This document shows positions 56,652 through 64,000 of a stretch of DNA of 64,000 nucleotides, piece after piece. Position numbers and translations under genes: made by a program. The notes under the pieces are model-generated. The model saw nothing but the letters and a program-made list of their open reading frames with translations. It did not search any database and was not told the DNA's origin. Origin of the DNA: Acinetobacter gerneri DSM 14967 = CIP 107464 = MTCC 9824 (GTDB taxonomy: Bacteria > Pseudomonadota > Gammaproteobacteria > Pseudomonadales > Moraxellaceae); NCBI RefSeq assembly GCF_000368565.1, contig NZ_KB849542.1, forward strand, positions 420,770 to 484,769, written 5' to 3'. How positions within the stretch are numbered: the first letter of the stretch is position 1; the number at the start of each line of letters is the position of its first letter.

Positions 56652-57066
56652 TTAGGCTTTGCTTTTTGCCACTTTACTAATTTGAATATCATCAACCAAA
56701 CTTCTCTTGTTGTTCTTTGAAAATTTGATCTGTAAATAAACCAGATCTGTCGGATAGCTCAATTTATAGAGCACTTCAAAACTTCGATCATCTCGATCTA
56801 AAATACGTTCACTGGTACTGATCAATTCTTTATTTTTCAGGCTTTTTGCTTCGGGTAATAAACTGCATAATTGCTCTAAATACTTTGGTTCAGTCACGAT
56901 TTTTTCATGTAATTCTGGAGTTACACTGTTCTTCAATGCTTCAATATTGCGAGATTGGATCTGATAGACCAATTCATGAATGCGTGTTTCTTGATGACTA
57001 GAAATAGACAAACTTGGGTGTTCAATCTGGTCGATGGTATAATCGCTAATTTTTTCACATGCGATT
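56652..57066 (-). pseudogene. 3' part of a lipoprotein gene split by an insertion sequence
   Basis: This fragment continues in frame up to the insertion border: upstream of the apparent TTG start at 57011 the frame reads CEKISDYTIDQIEHPS. Joined to the fragment at 58106-58158 after removal of the IS and one 9-bp duplication, it gives a 152-residue lipoprotein whose lipobox Cys codon spans the junction. The mature part is helical at first (HELVYQIQSRNIEALK), then a beta-rich end with DRDDRSFEVLYKLSYPTD. Function unknown. Confidence 0.75.
57058..57066. repeat. left 9-bp target site duplication
   Basis: CATGCGATT immediately outside the left end of the IS; the same nine bases lie at 58106-58114. 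Confidence 0.95.
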
Positions 57067-58105
57067 GGCTTTGTTGCACAAACCTATCTGTAAAGGGTTT
57101 TTCAGCGATATAATTTTCAAATGAAGAAGCCTGCACACAAAATCTACCGTACAACCAATTGGCCCGCATATAACCGAGCACTCATGAGTCGCGGAAATAT
57201 TGCCATTTGGTTTGATCCTGCTACGCAATGGTATGCTCCATCAAAAGGCAAACAAGGGCGAAATCAAACCTACTCCGACGCAGCCATCCAATGCTGCTTA
57301 ATGATTAAATCCTTATTCCGTCTGTCTTTACGTATGGTCACTGGCTTTGTGCAAAGTCTGATTAAACTTTGCGGATTAAATTGGATAGCTCCAGATTACA
57401 CCACGCTTTGTAGAAGACAAAAGCATATTGATATTGTAATCAGCTACCAAAAAAGTAGCGATGGGCTGCATCTACTCATGGACTCTACAGGCATGAAGTT
57501 TCTAGGTGAGGGCGAATGGAAACGCAAGAAACATGGACCTGAATATCGTCGCCAATGGCGTAAACTTCATATTGGTATAGATGCTAAAACCCTACAAATA
57601 CGAGCAGTTCAGCTTACAACCAATAATATCAGTGATTCACAGGTGCTTGGTGATTTACTTAATCAGATTCCACAAGATGAGCAGATTAACTCTGTTTATA
57701 CCGATGGAGCTTATGACACCAAGCAATGCCGTCAGGTCATTGCAGATCGGCAAGCGCATGCGGTGATTCCACCTAGAAAAAATGCGAAACCATGGAAAGA
57801 TACAAAGAGTAGCTCGCTAGAGCGAAATGAATTACTTCGAGCAATTAAACGTTTAGGCAGGACACTATGGAAAAAATGGTCAGGCTATCATCGGCGAAGT
57901 TTGGTTGAAACTAAGATGCATTGCATCAAATTATTAGGAGATAAACTCAGTGCAAGGAGTTTTGATAGCCAAGTGAATGAGATCCATGCACGTGTAGCAG
58001 TCCTTAACAGATTTACGGAATTAGGTCGCCCACTTACCCAAGTTACGCCTTAAATTTGGCTCAATTAGGGGCGCTTTGCATTTCAAATCTTTGTGCAACA
58101 AAGCC
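57067..58105 (+). mobile_element. IS5-family element, IS903 group (IS17/ISAba12-like)
   Basis: A 1039-bp element with terminal inverted repeats (GGCTTTGTTGCACAAA at the left, TTTGTGCAACAAAGCC at the right). It carries one transposase gene and is flanked by a perfect 9-bp duplication, the size expected for this group. Termini, size and transposase agree with Acinetobacter IS17/ISAba12-type elements; the exact name needs a database check. The element looks complete. Confidence 0.93.
57121..58053 (+). CDS. IS5-family transposase
   Basis: 310-residue DDE transposase. The first Asp is in LLMDSTGMKFLGEGEWK, the second in SVYTDGAYDTKQC, and the Glu in RRSLVETKMHCIKLLGDKL (Y-x2-R-x3-E-type region). 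No frame disruption is visible, so it is probably active. The ATG lies 54 bp inside the left repeat. Confidence 0.93.
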   Translation: MKKPAHKIYRTTNWPAYNRALMSRGNIAIWFDPATQWYAPSKGKQGRNQTYSDAAIQCCLMIKSLFRLSLRMVTGFVQSLIKLCGLNWIAPDYTTLCRRQKHIDIVISYQKSSDGLHLLMDSTGMKFLGEGEWKRKKHGPEYRRQWRKLHIGIDAKTLQIRAVQLTTNNISDSQVLGDLLNQIPQDEQINSVYTDGAYDTKQCRQVIADRQAHAVIPPRKNAKPWKDTKSSSLERNELLRAIKRLGRTLWKKWSGYHRRSLVETKMHCIKLLGDKLSARSFDSQVNEIHARVAVLNRFTELGRPLTQVTP

Positions 58106-58114
58106 CATGCGATT
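58106..58114. repeat. right 9-bp target site duplication
   Basis: CATGCGATT, identical to 57058-57066. Confidence 0.95.
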
Positions 58115-58158
58115 AAAAAAACTAAACTACAAACAGCGACTACGCCAATTCTTTTCAT
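58106..58158 (-). pseudogene. 5' part of the lipoprotein gene split by the insertion sequence
   Basis: Starting at ATG 58158, the minus strand encodes a lipoprotein signal, KRIGVVAVCSLVFLIA, and the first two bases of the lipobox Cys codon before the IS border. It continues at 57057 on the other side of the element. As it stands only this truncated signal can be made. Confidence 0.75.
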
Positions 58159-58363
58159 CAAAACTTTCTTATATTCAATGTGCATCTTGTTTATAAATAT
58201 AGCAATTTCTACAACTGAGTTCTATCCTTTATTACGTGATGATGAAACTAAATTTTATAAAAAGTTCGATATTCTTTTAGACAATACATTTTTCCTAATT
58301 AAACAAATAGTTAATTTGAAAATATTTAATGTCGTTATCTAGGCTTAAATTTATCAAAATAGC

Positions 58364-58489
58364 CTATCGAAACAACATCCCTATAAATACAAATAGCAAT
58401 TGTAATGTGATGACGAATAGGAACCACATCCAACCCTTTTGCCTTAAAGCTATTTTATCAATCGTGTCATATTTTACAGATTTTATCAT
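58364..58489 (-). CDS. possible small membrane protein, 41 residues
   Basis: ATG 58489 follows GAGGT by 7 bases. The product has a charged N-terminus (IKSVKYDTIDKIALRQKG) and one hydrophobic helix, WMWFLFVITLQLLFVFIGML. A six-codon frame ends on the start codon (ATGA overlap). No family is recognised; the strong ribosome site and the single-helix pattern are the only evidence. Confidence 0.4.
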   Translation of the reverse strand: MIKSVKYDTIDKIALRQKGWMWFLFVITLQLLFVFIGMLFR

Positions 58490-58773
58490 TTTGATACCTC
58501 ATTCATTGTTTGAACAATACAGTAGCAAAATTTGTTCCATTATTTGTTATTTTATTTAATCTACTGATTTATTTTAACTTATCCAAGTTGCAAGTTGTAA
58601 TAATTTTTGTGTTTCAAATACCATCAAAGTTTCTATGCTTGCTAAGCAGATGATAAAAAGCATTAAAAATCACAAATTTCAGTGATATGGCTTTTTTATT
58701 TATTGCTTCATAATGGATCTATCAGTGCATGAATATATGCAAATATTTAAATATCATAAAATTCTCAGTTAAT

Positions 58774-58814
58774 AATGGTAGCCGAGCCCTTAACCAAGTG
58801 GCTACCATTTTTTT
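58774..58814 (+). terminator. orphan plus-strand terminator
   Basis: AATGGTAGCC and GGCTACCATT form a 10-bp stem with a 16-base loop, followed by a run of T on the plus strand. No plus-strand gene is found close upstream. Confidence 0.75.
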
Positions 58815-58848
58815 TATTTCAGATTTTTAAAAACTTATAAAATCCAAA

Positions 58849-59760
58849 TTAAACTTGTTGATTAAAAATAATTTCTCTAAATCTTTTCGGTGACAATCCC
58901 GTATTCTTTTTAAAGAAATTGGTAAAATATGCTTGGTATTCAAAACCTAAGCTATGTGCGATTTCAGAAATATTCCAATTACTATATTGCAATAAAGCTT
59001 TAGCTTCTTGAGTGATTCGATTACCGATATGTTCAGAAGTCGTTTTACCGGTTGCTTCTTTAATCACACGATTTAAGTGATTGACATGTATCGATAAACT
59101 ATAGGCATAATCATTTGCAGTTTTCAGTTTTAATTGATAGCTAGGTGAGTCAATTGGAAATTGACGCTCCAACAATTCAAAAAATAAATGTGAAATCTTC
59201 GATGATGCATTGCCCTGCCTTTCAAAATTGCTGCTGGGCTGCATTTTCATTGCTTCATGTACGATCAAATGCAGATAATTTCTAAGTACATTATATTTGT
59301 ACGTATAGGTAGAATGCATTTCATGCATCATTTTTTCATAAATCAAAGAGATTTCATTGACCTGATAATCGTTTAAAAAATATAAAGGATCACCATCTAC
59401 TTTAAATAGTGGAGAATCTTTTAATACACTCTGCTTCGATTCCTGATTGATAAATTGCTCTGTAAATAAGCAAAACCAACCTGTCTGGTCTTTTGATGTC
59501 ATTTCCCAAGCATAAGGAACGACAGGATTTGAAAATAATAATGCTGGTCGGTCAACTTTGATCCAGCGGTTTGAATAGTGTAATTCCCCCATTCCCATGA
59601 CCAATGAAATCTTATAATAATCTCGACGGCTATATGGGGTTAAAAAGGAACAAGCATCTCGTTTGAACACATTGAAATGTCCAAACGAAGATTGAATTAT
59701 GTCGTAATCCGAATTTTTAGACAGCGTAAATTTACGATAAACATCATGTGTATTTTCCAT
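58849..59760 (-). CDS. AraC family transcriptional regulator
   Basis: 303 residues. The C-terminal double helix-turn-helix is clear (about 200-300): SIHVNHLNRVIKEATGKTT and WNISEIAHSLGFEYQAYF, then KKNTGLSPKRFR. The N-terminal cupin-like sensing half (about 1-160) is typical of regulators that bind a small ligand. It lies 109 bp downstream of the adhesin gene on the same strand. Which genes it controls is not shown. Confidence 0.88.
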   Translation of the reverse strand: MENTHDVYRKFTLSKNSDYDIIQSSFGHFNVFKRDACSFLTPYSRRDYYKISLVMGMGELHYSNRWIKVDRPALLFSNPVVPYAWEMTSKDQTGWFCLFTEQFINQESKQSVLKDSPLFKVDGDPLYFLNDYQVNEISLIYEKMMHEMHSTYTYKYNVLRNYLHLIVHEAMKMQPSSNFERQGNASSKISHLFFELLERQFPIDSPSYQLKLKTANDYAYSLSIHVNHLNRVIKEATGKTTSEHIGNRITQEAKALLQYSNWNISEIAHSLGFEYQAYFTNFFKKNTGLSPKRFREIIFNQQV

Positions 59761-59832
59761 GAAAAACTCTTTATGACACGTTTACTGGGAGATATGTTCA
59801 AAAATAAAAATTTTCAAATTGTAAGCACGAGC

Positions 59833-59856
59833 CATCTACTCCCGAAGGAGTAGATG
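59833..59856 (-). other. stable hairpin with UUCG loop after the adhesin gene
   Basis: CATCTACTCC and GGAGTAGATG form a perfect 10-bp stem. In the minus-strand transcript the loop is UUCG closed by C-G, a known extra-stable tetraloop. No T run follows directly, so it may protect the mRNA end rather than terminate. Confidence 0.7.
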
Positions 59857-59869
59857 ATTCAAAAGTATG

Positions 59870-62800
59870 TTATGCAATGATGATTTGATGGTTAGCTAAC
59901 AAAGTTGCTAAATCAGTTTTGACATCTTGGATCACCAACAAGTCTTGGTAATGCCCACCTGTACCATTTCGATCAATCTGTAAATATGAGTTTTGACCGT
60001 CATATACCACACGCAAGAATTGCTCAATTGTGTCGTTGGCATCAATTGTGGCTTTACCGTTTTGGTAATGCGCCGCACCATCTTGATCCGCTTGGTAGCC
60101 GACCAATAAATCTTTAAGATCAATGCGATCGGCATCAGTATTGGCTTCATATAGCCCAACCGTAAATCCTTTAACGCTATCTGCGCCATTTCCACCTGTA
60201 CCATCAGTACTATCTAGAACTTTATAAATCAGGGTGTCATGTCCACCATGATGAATAAGGTTGAACGTATCGTTGCCACCACGTCCTTCGAAGCTGTTAT
60301 CTTTACCATTATTGGTGAAGACATCATTTCCGCCAGCTCCAGCAACACCTTCGATATTGATCAGTGTAGCGATACCAAATCCTGTGTTTTGAGCAGTCGT
60401 CAATGACAGATCAACATTTAGAGATTTAGTTACAGCCAATTTATAATCAATGATGTCCATGCCGCCTGTGCTTGACCATACAGTCTCGCCTGAAACGATT
60501 GTACTTCCGCCACCACCATTGTAGATATGCTGACCTGCTGTTGCATAAAGCGTGTCGTTATAACCTGTACCTACAATACCCGTTGTATTCGTCGCATCTG
60601 TCGCAGCAGCTGTACTTGCAGCCTTATCTCCATTTTCTGTGGTCAAGACATAAGCATGATTTGCGGCTACAGCTTTTAAGCCACCCCAAGTTTCGTTGTA
60701 GTTCACGATAGTGCGATCTGTACCCAATTTATAATTGATGATACCGCCATAATCTTTACCATTTGCCAGGATCACCGCACTATAGGTTTTACTTGCATCT
60801 AAGCCGTAGAAATAAACCAGTCCTGTCGAGTTATTCACCGTACCCGATTGAGCATTGATGATTTGTGTTGCTACCACTTGACCTGTCGCTTCATCAATCA
60901 ATGCTACGGTATTACCAAAGTATGCATTGACACCATTTTGATCCAAAATCCTCAAAATAATGCTGGTGCCATCTTGGATTTTCGTCGTGTTTTGAATATA
61001 ACTCGATGCTCCACCACCTGCTCTAAATACGATCAGGTCTTGTACACCATTCCAATCCAAATCGACTGAAAGTACACCCGTTACATATTGTGTATTGCTT
61101 AGGTTTGCTTGTTTCAATATGTTTTGTGAAGTCCAGTTGACTTGTTTGGTTGATGAATTCACTCCACCATTTAACCAGACTAGACCTTGATTCGTTGTAT
61201 CTGCCGCATAGTCAGTCGAGTTATGCGAAACACCTGCAAACTCAACAAAGTCCATCTTGCCATCACAGTTCCAATCCAATGCTAAAGAAATATTACTGTT
61301 AGTTGTGTCAGTTAGAGTTTGTACGTTAGAGCCTATACCAACTTGGTTTTCTCCAGCTGTCAATTTGCCTGTACCATCATTATAGAAAATACGTGTCGCA
61401 GCATAATTTGAACTCGTTGAGGCTGTGCCCGAACCTGCCATAACCAGATCCATATAACCATCACCATTAAGATCAGCCCAAGTCATTGTAGTTATGCGGC
61501 TCGATGTAGTACTACTATCATCCAAACCTTTAAATACACCTGTCACGACTTGAGTCGATTTCAATACTGTTTGGCCTGATGCATTGACGCTGTTAGAGAG
61601 TACGACTAAGCGGTCTGGGCTTGTTGAGCTATAAACTCCTGATGTTGTACCTGTTACCGTACCGTTATTGCTTCCTGTCGTACCATGATAAACAATATCG
61701 ACATAACCATCGTTATTGAGGTCAACACCTGCTACCTCTTTATCTGGCTGTGCATTGCCGCTAGTACTTGTCACATCAGTTGATGAAGCCCCTGTAGGAT
61801 ATAAATCTTTGTTATCTACATAGAGATTGGTTTTATCAAATCCTGCAATCGTGCCGTTGGTATTAAAAACAATCGAAGTATCAAACTGACTACCCAAATA
61901 ACTATAATCAGGGTTGATGAAACCGCTCCCTAGATTGTAATAAGATTCATATGATGGTGCATAAGCGCCGTATACAATATCACCATAACCATTACCATCT
62001 AGATCAACAATGACAACTGAGCCATACGCAGCATGCGTATTACTATTACGATCATCAGTCGCACCAATTTGGAAAGTCGTGTATTTAGTGCCGTCGTACT
62101 TATAAGACTGTTGCCCATCTACAAAGTTCGAATCTTCACCCAAAATATCCATCAATCCATCACGATCTATATCGACAAATGATGATGAATATTGAGTATT
62201 TCCATTCGCATCTGTCAATGTGGTCTTAGACAAATCATAAATATTGCTTGAGCTAACAGCTTTTTGATCAAATACAGTGCCATTTGTCAGTATTCTCCAA
62301 ACACCATCCTCACCCAAAGTCACAGCCGTAGATATGTCTGACGTATTTGCACTACTTAAATCAAGCGTCGAAGCGGTACTTGTCGGCTCTGTAATGACGA
62401 CTTCATTACTTGTATGATCTTGAGCGACATTGCCTGCACTACCTTTTAATATCGCTTGAACATCATATTTCCCGACACTCAAAGCTGCATTTTCAGGGAT
62501 TTGTAGATACCAACGACCACTTTCTGTATCGAGTACTACCGCTCCATTTTTAGAGGAATAAGTCACACCATTTACAGTCACTTCTAGATATTCATTTACT
62601 GCAATTTCACCATGAATTGATCCAGTGATAATCGGCGTTTTATCTACAGTGCTAATGCTGTCAACGATTAATGAAAGTGAAACTTTAATTTCAAAAGCGT
62701 CTGAAACATTGCCACGTGTACCATCTTTATTTTCAATCACAGCTTGATATTTCTGGCTAGATTGATCAACTAAACCTGAGATCTCAAAAGTCCAAGTTTG

Positions 62801-64000
62801 AGTATCAGCATCAACAGTTGCATATCCAACAATTATACCTGTCGTGGTATCAATAATCGCAACCTGACTACCCGCTTTTAACTCACCATTTATGCTACCT
62901 TGCAACGTTGGTGATCGGTCATCTGTTACAGTACCAGAAGTTTTATTTAAACCTTGCTCAGTACCATAATTATCATAGAAACCAAAAATTTGTGCTTCAG
63001 ATGCATAGCTTACCGCTATCCATGAACCAGTCGGTGCTATTGGGCTGGTATTTCCTGCAAGATCCACTACGGTGAGTTGACCAGTTTCGCCACTCGCTAA
63101 AGGATTTGGTCCGAAGCTCCATTTTCCATCAGCGTCTACAGTTGTACTTACTTTGCTAGAATCAGCCAAAGTTAAGATCACGACTGCACCAGCTTCAGCT
63201 GTTCCTGATAATGTATTTTCCGCATTGATGCTTACAACTGGCTGTGCTGGAGCTTTGCTATCAATCACAATATGTCCAAGCGAAGTGATTTCACTAGAAT
63301 ATCCAGCTTCATCTGTTTGACGCATTTGGATTTGACCTGCCGCGTATTCGCCTTCAGGTATAACAAATTGATGACCAGTTCCCTGAGTCCAATTTTTTCC
63401 ACCGTCCAAGCTATAGAACCAAGTTGCCGTATCTTCTAGATAATTGACATTGACCGTACCATCACTGCTCACGCCATCGGTATGAATTACGCCTGTATCA
63501 TTTGCCAGTTGAGCCTCTGGAGCGACTGGTGGAGTTTGATCTCCACCAATCAGTCCAGCTTTTCCAGACTCATTGTCATTTTTGTCAGTTGCTTCAATCG
63601 TACCTTTATCACCTTCAGCCAACGGATTTTTAGGGAAATTCCAGTTACCATTTTCATCAACCACAGTCGTATAAGTATTACCTTTAGAATCTGTCACTGT
63701 AACCGTGCTACCGACTTCGCCTGTACCTGACAAGCTTGTACCATTTTCTGTGATTTCTGGAATATCAACGTGTTGATCACCACCTATTAACTCAACTTCA
63801 CCAGACTCATTACCATTCGTGTCAATCGCTTCGATACTTCCGACTTCACCTTCTGTTAATGGATTTTCTGAGAAAGTCCAATGACCATTCTCATCCACCA
63901 CAGTTGTAGAGGTATTGCCATCCGCATCCGTCACGATGATCGTGCTACCAGCCTCGCCAGTTCCTGACAAACTTGTGCCATTTTCAGTGATTTCTGGAAC
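59870..64000 (-). CDS. Bap-like type I secreted adhesin, C-terminal part (5' end outside window)
   Basis: The frame runs to the right edge without a start, so at least 1376 residues are missing an N-terminus. From the visible N-side: two 79-residue Bap/Ig-like repeats (period 237 bp), two or three more divergent Ig-like domains, then about 600 residues of FG-GAP/VCBS-type repeats with Ca-binding motifs such as DIDRDGLMDI, DLDGNGYGDI, DLNNDGYVDI and DLNGDGYMDL. A small beta domain, RTX-like glycine-rich turns (GGNDVFTNNGKDNSFEGRGGNDTF) and a final type I secretion signal region (KGFTVGLYEANTDADRIDLKDLL in two parts, then DRNGTGGHYQDLLVIQ) follow. Such proteins mediate biofilm formation and adhesion. 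The T1SS genes are not in the window. Confidence 0.9.
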   Translation of the reverse strand, partial: VPEITENGTSLSGTGEAGSTIIVTDADGNTSTTVVDENGHWTFSENPLTEGEVGSIEAIDTNGNESGEVELIGGDQHVDIPEITENGTSLSGTGEVGSTVTVTDSKGNTYTTVVDENGNWNFPKNPLAEGDKGTIEATDKNDNESGKAGLIGGDQTPPVAPEAQLANDTGVIHTDGVSSDGTVNVNYLEDTATWFYSLDGGKNWTQGTGHQFVIPEGEYAAGQIQMRQTDEAGYSSEITSLGHIVIDSKAPAQPVVSINAENTLSGTAEAGAVVILTLADSSKVSTTVDADGKWSFGPNPLASGETGQLTVVDLAGNTSPIAPTGSWIAVSYASEAQIFGFYDNYGTEQGLNKTSGTVTDDRSPTLQGSINGELKAGSQVAIIDTTTGIIVGYATVDADTQTWTFEISGLVDQSSQKYQAVIENKDGTRGNVSDAFEIKVSLSLIVDSISTVDKTPIITGSIHGEIAVNEYLEVTVNGVTYSSKNGAVVLDTESGRWYLQIPENAALSVGKYDVQAILKGSAGNVAQDHTSNEVVITEPTSTASTLDLSSANTSDISTAVTLGEDGVWRILTNGTVFDQKAVSSSNIYDLSKTTLTDANGNTQYSSSFVDIDRDGLMDILGEDSNFVDGQQSYKYDGTKYTTFQIGATDDRNSNTHAAYGSVVIVDLDGNGYGDIVYGAYAPSYESYYNLGSGFINPDYSYLGSQFDTSIVFNTNGTIAGFDKTNLYVDNKDLYPTGASSTDVTSTSGNAQPDKEVAGVDLNNDGYVDIVYHGTTGSNNGTVTGTTSGVYSSTSPDRLVVLSNSVNASGQTVLKSTQVVTGVFKGLDDSSTTSSRITTMTWADLNGDGYMDLVMAGSGTASTSSNYAATRIFYNDGTGKLTAGENQVGIGSNVQTLTDTTNSNISLALDWNCDGKMDFVEFAGVSHNSTDYAADTTNQGLVWLNGGVNSSTKQVNWTSQNILKQANLSNTQYVTGVLSVDLDWNGVQDLIVFRAGGGASSYIQNTTKIQDGTSIILRILDQNGVNAYFGNTVALIDEATGQVVATQIINAQSGTVNNSTGLVYFYGLDASKTYSAVILANGKDYGGIINYKLGTDRTIVNYNETWGGLKAVAANHAYVLTTENGDKAASTAAATDATNTTGIVGTGYNDTLYATAGQHIYNGGGGSTIVSGETVWSSTGGMDIIDYKLAVTKSLNVDLSLTTAQNTGFGIATLINIEGVAGAGGNDVFTNNGKDNSFEGRGGNDTFNLIHHGGHDTLIYKVLDSTDGTGGNGADSVKGFTVGLYEANTDADRIDLKDLLVGYQADQDGAAHYQNGKATIDANDTIEQFLRVVYDGQNSYLQIDRNGTGGHYQDLLVIQDVKTDLATLLANHQIIIA

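Larger units (their letters stand above)
58159..58848. other. sparse AT-rich region after the insertion sequence
   Basis: About 690 bp between the interrupted lipoprotein gene and the AraC gene. It holds one candidate small membrane protein (58364-58489, minus) and a strong plus-strand terminator (58774-58814). Plus-strand frames of 54-88 codons here are not convincing, since the longest starts inside the IS. Nothing else is seen. Confidence 0.4.

Noticed and set aside
58076..58342. 88-codon plus-strand frame
   Set aside because: It starts inside the right end of the insertion sequence and overlaps the signal region of the interrupted lipoprotein gene; no ribosome site or recognised product.
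1..64000. tRNA, rRNA or riboswitch genes
   Set aside because: No cloverleaf, rRNA-like stretch or recognised riboswitch was seen on reading; a covariance-model scan would be needed to exclude small ones.

Overview
The window looks like a chromosomal segment of an Acinetobacter-type gammaproteobacterium (Moraxellaceae). The DNA is AT-rich. It carries a SmvA/AmvA-type efflux gene with a divergent TetR gene, a LolD plus single LolC/E-type permease pair, GlyGly-CTERM rhombosortase-type substrates, a Bap-like type I secreted adhesin and an IS5-family element of the Acinetobacter IS17/ISAba12 kind. The genus is inferred from gene content and protein style; no rRNA or tRNA gene is present to confirm it.

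Layout. 1-6.6 kb (minus): hrpA helicase, a long FabH-like ketoacyl-ACP synthase and a glycerolipid-type acyltransferase. 6.9-15 kb: peroxide and drug defence, with ahpC and ahpF about 5.5 kb apart, two TetR regulators with clear palindromic operators, an amvA-like pump, a KTSC protein, an O-methyltransferase, a DUF1653 protein and an alanine-rich lipoprotein. 15-22 kb: a dctA/gltP-type dicarboxylate symporter, a YeeE/YedE thiosulfate-type transporter, a paired radical-SAM/DUF4130 DNA-repair-type module and a nitronate monooxygenase. 21.7-24.6 kb: a three-gene TelA-like operon. 24.8-29.2 kb: two tandem CSLREA/GlyGly-CTERM surface proteins. 29.2-33 kb: hda, a PerM-type permease and the purMN operon.

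33-38 kb (minus) is a type VI secretion cassette: vgrG, an uncharacterised putative cargo effector and an Asp-box lipoprotein that may be its immunity factor. Both flanking genes are broken as read here: vgrG by a one-base slip in a G run, the lipoprotein by an in-frame TGA. 38-51.5 kb is mostly envelope and housekeeping: alpha/beta hydrolase, S49 peptidase, LpxL/LpxM-like acyltransferase, ComEC, LolD/LolC-type exporter, EamA transporter, YaiI-family protein and serC, plus a caspase/CHAT-like small protein. Between a hypothetical gene and serC lies an AT-rich gap with five co-oriented DnaA-box-like sites, a promoter with two palindromes and a probable 50-residue membrane protein.

51.6-56.6 kb (plus): a TolC-HlyD-permease-permease efflux operon with no ATPase gene. 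56.6-58.2 kb: a lipoprotein gene cut exactly in its lipobox by a 1039-bp IS5/IS903-group element with a perfect 9-bp target duplication. 58.2-64 kb: a possible 41-residue membrane protein, an orphan terminator, an AraC regulator and the 3' part of a very large Bap-like adhesin that runs off the right edge.

The points most worth a second look are the damaged VgrG-effector-lipoprotein cassette, the DnaA-box gap with its hidden small gene, the IS hit in the lipobox, the caspase-like protein and the radical-SAM repair pair without a visible UdgX partner.
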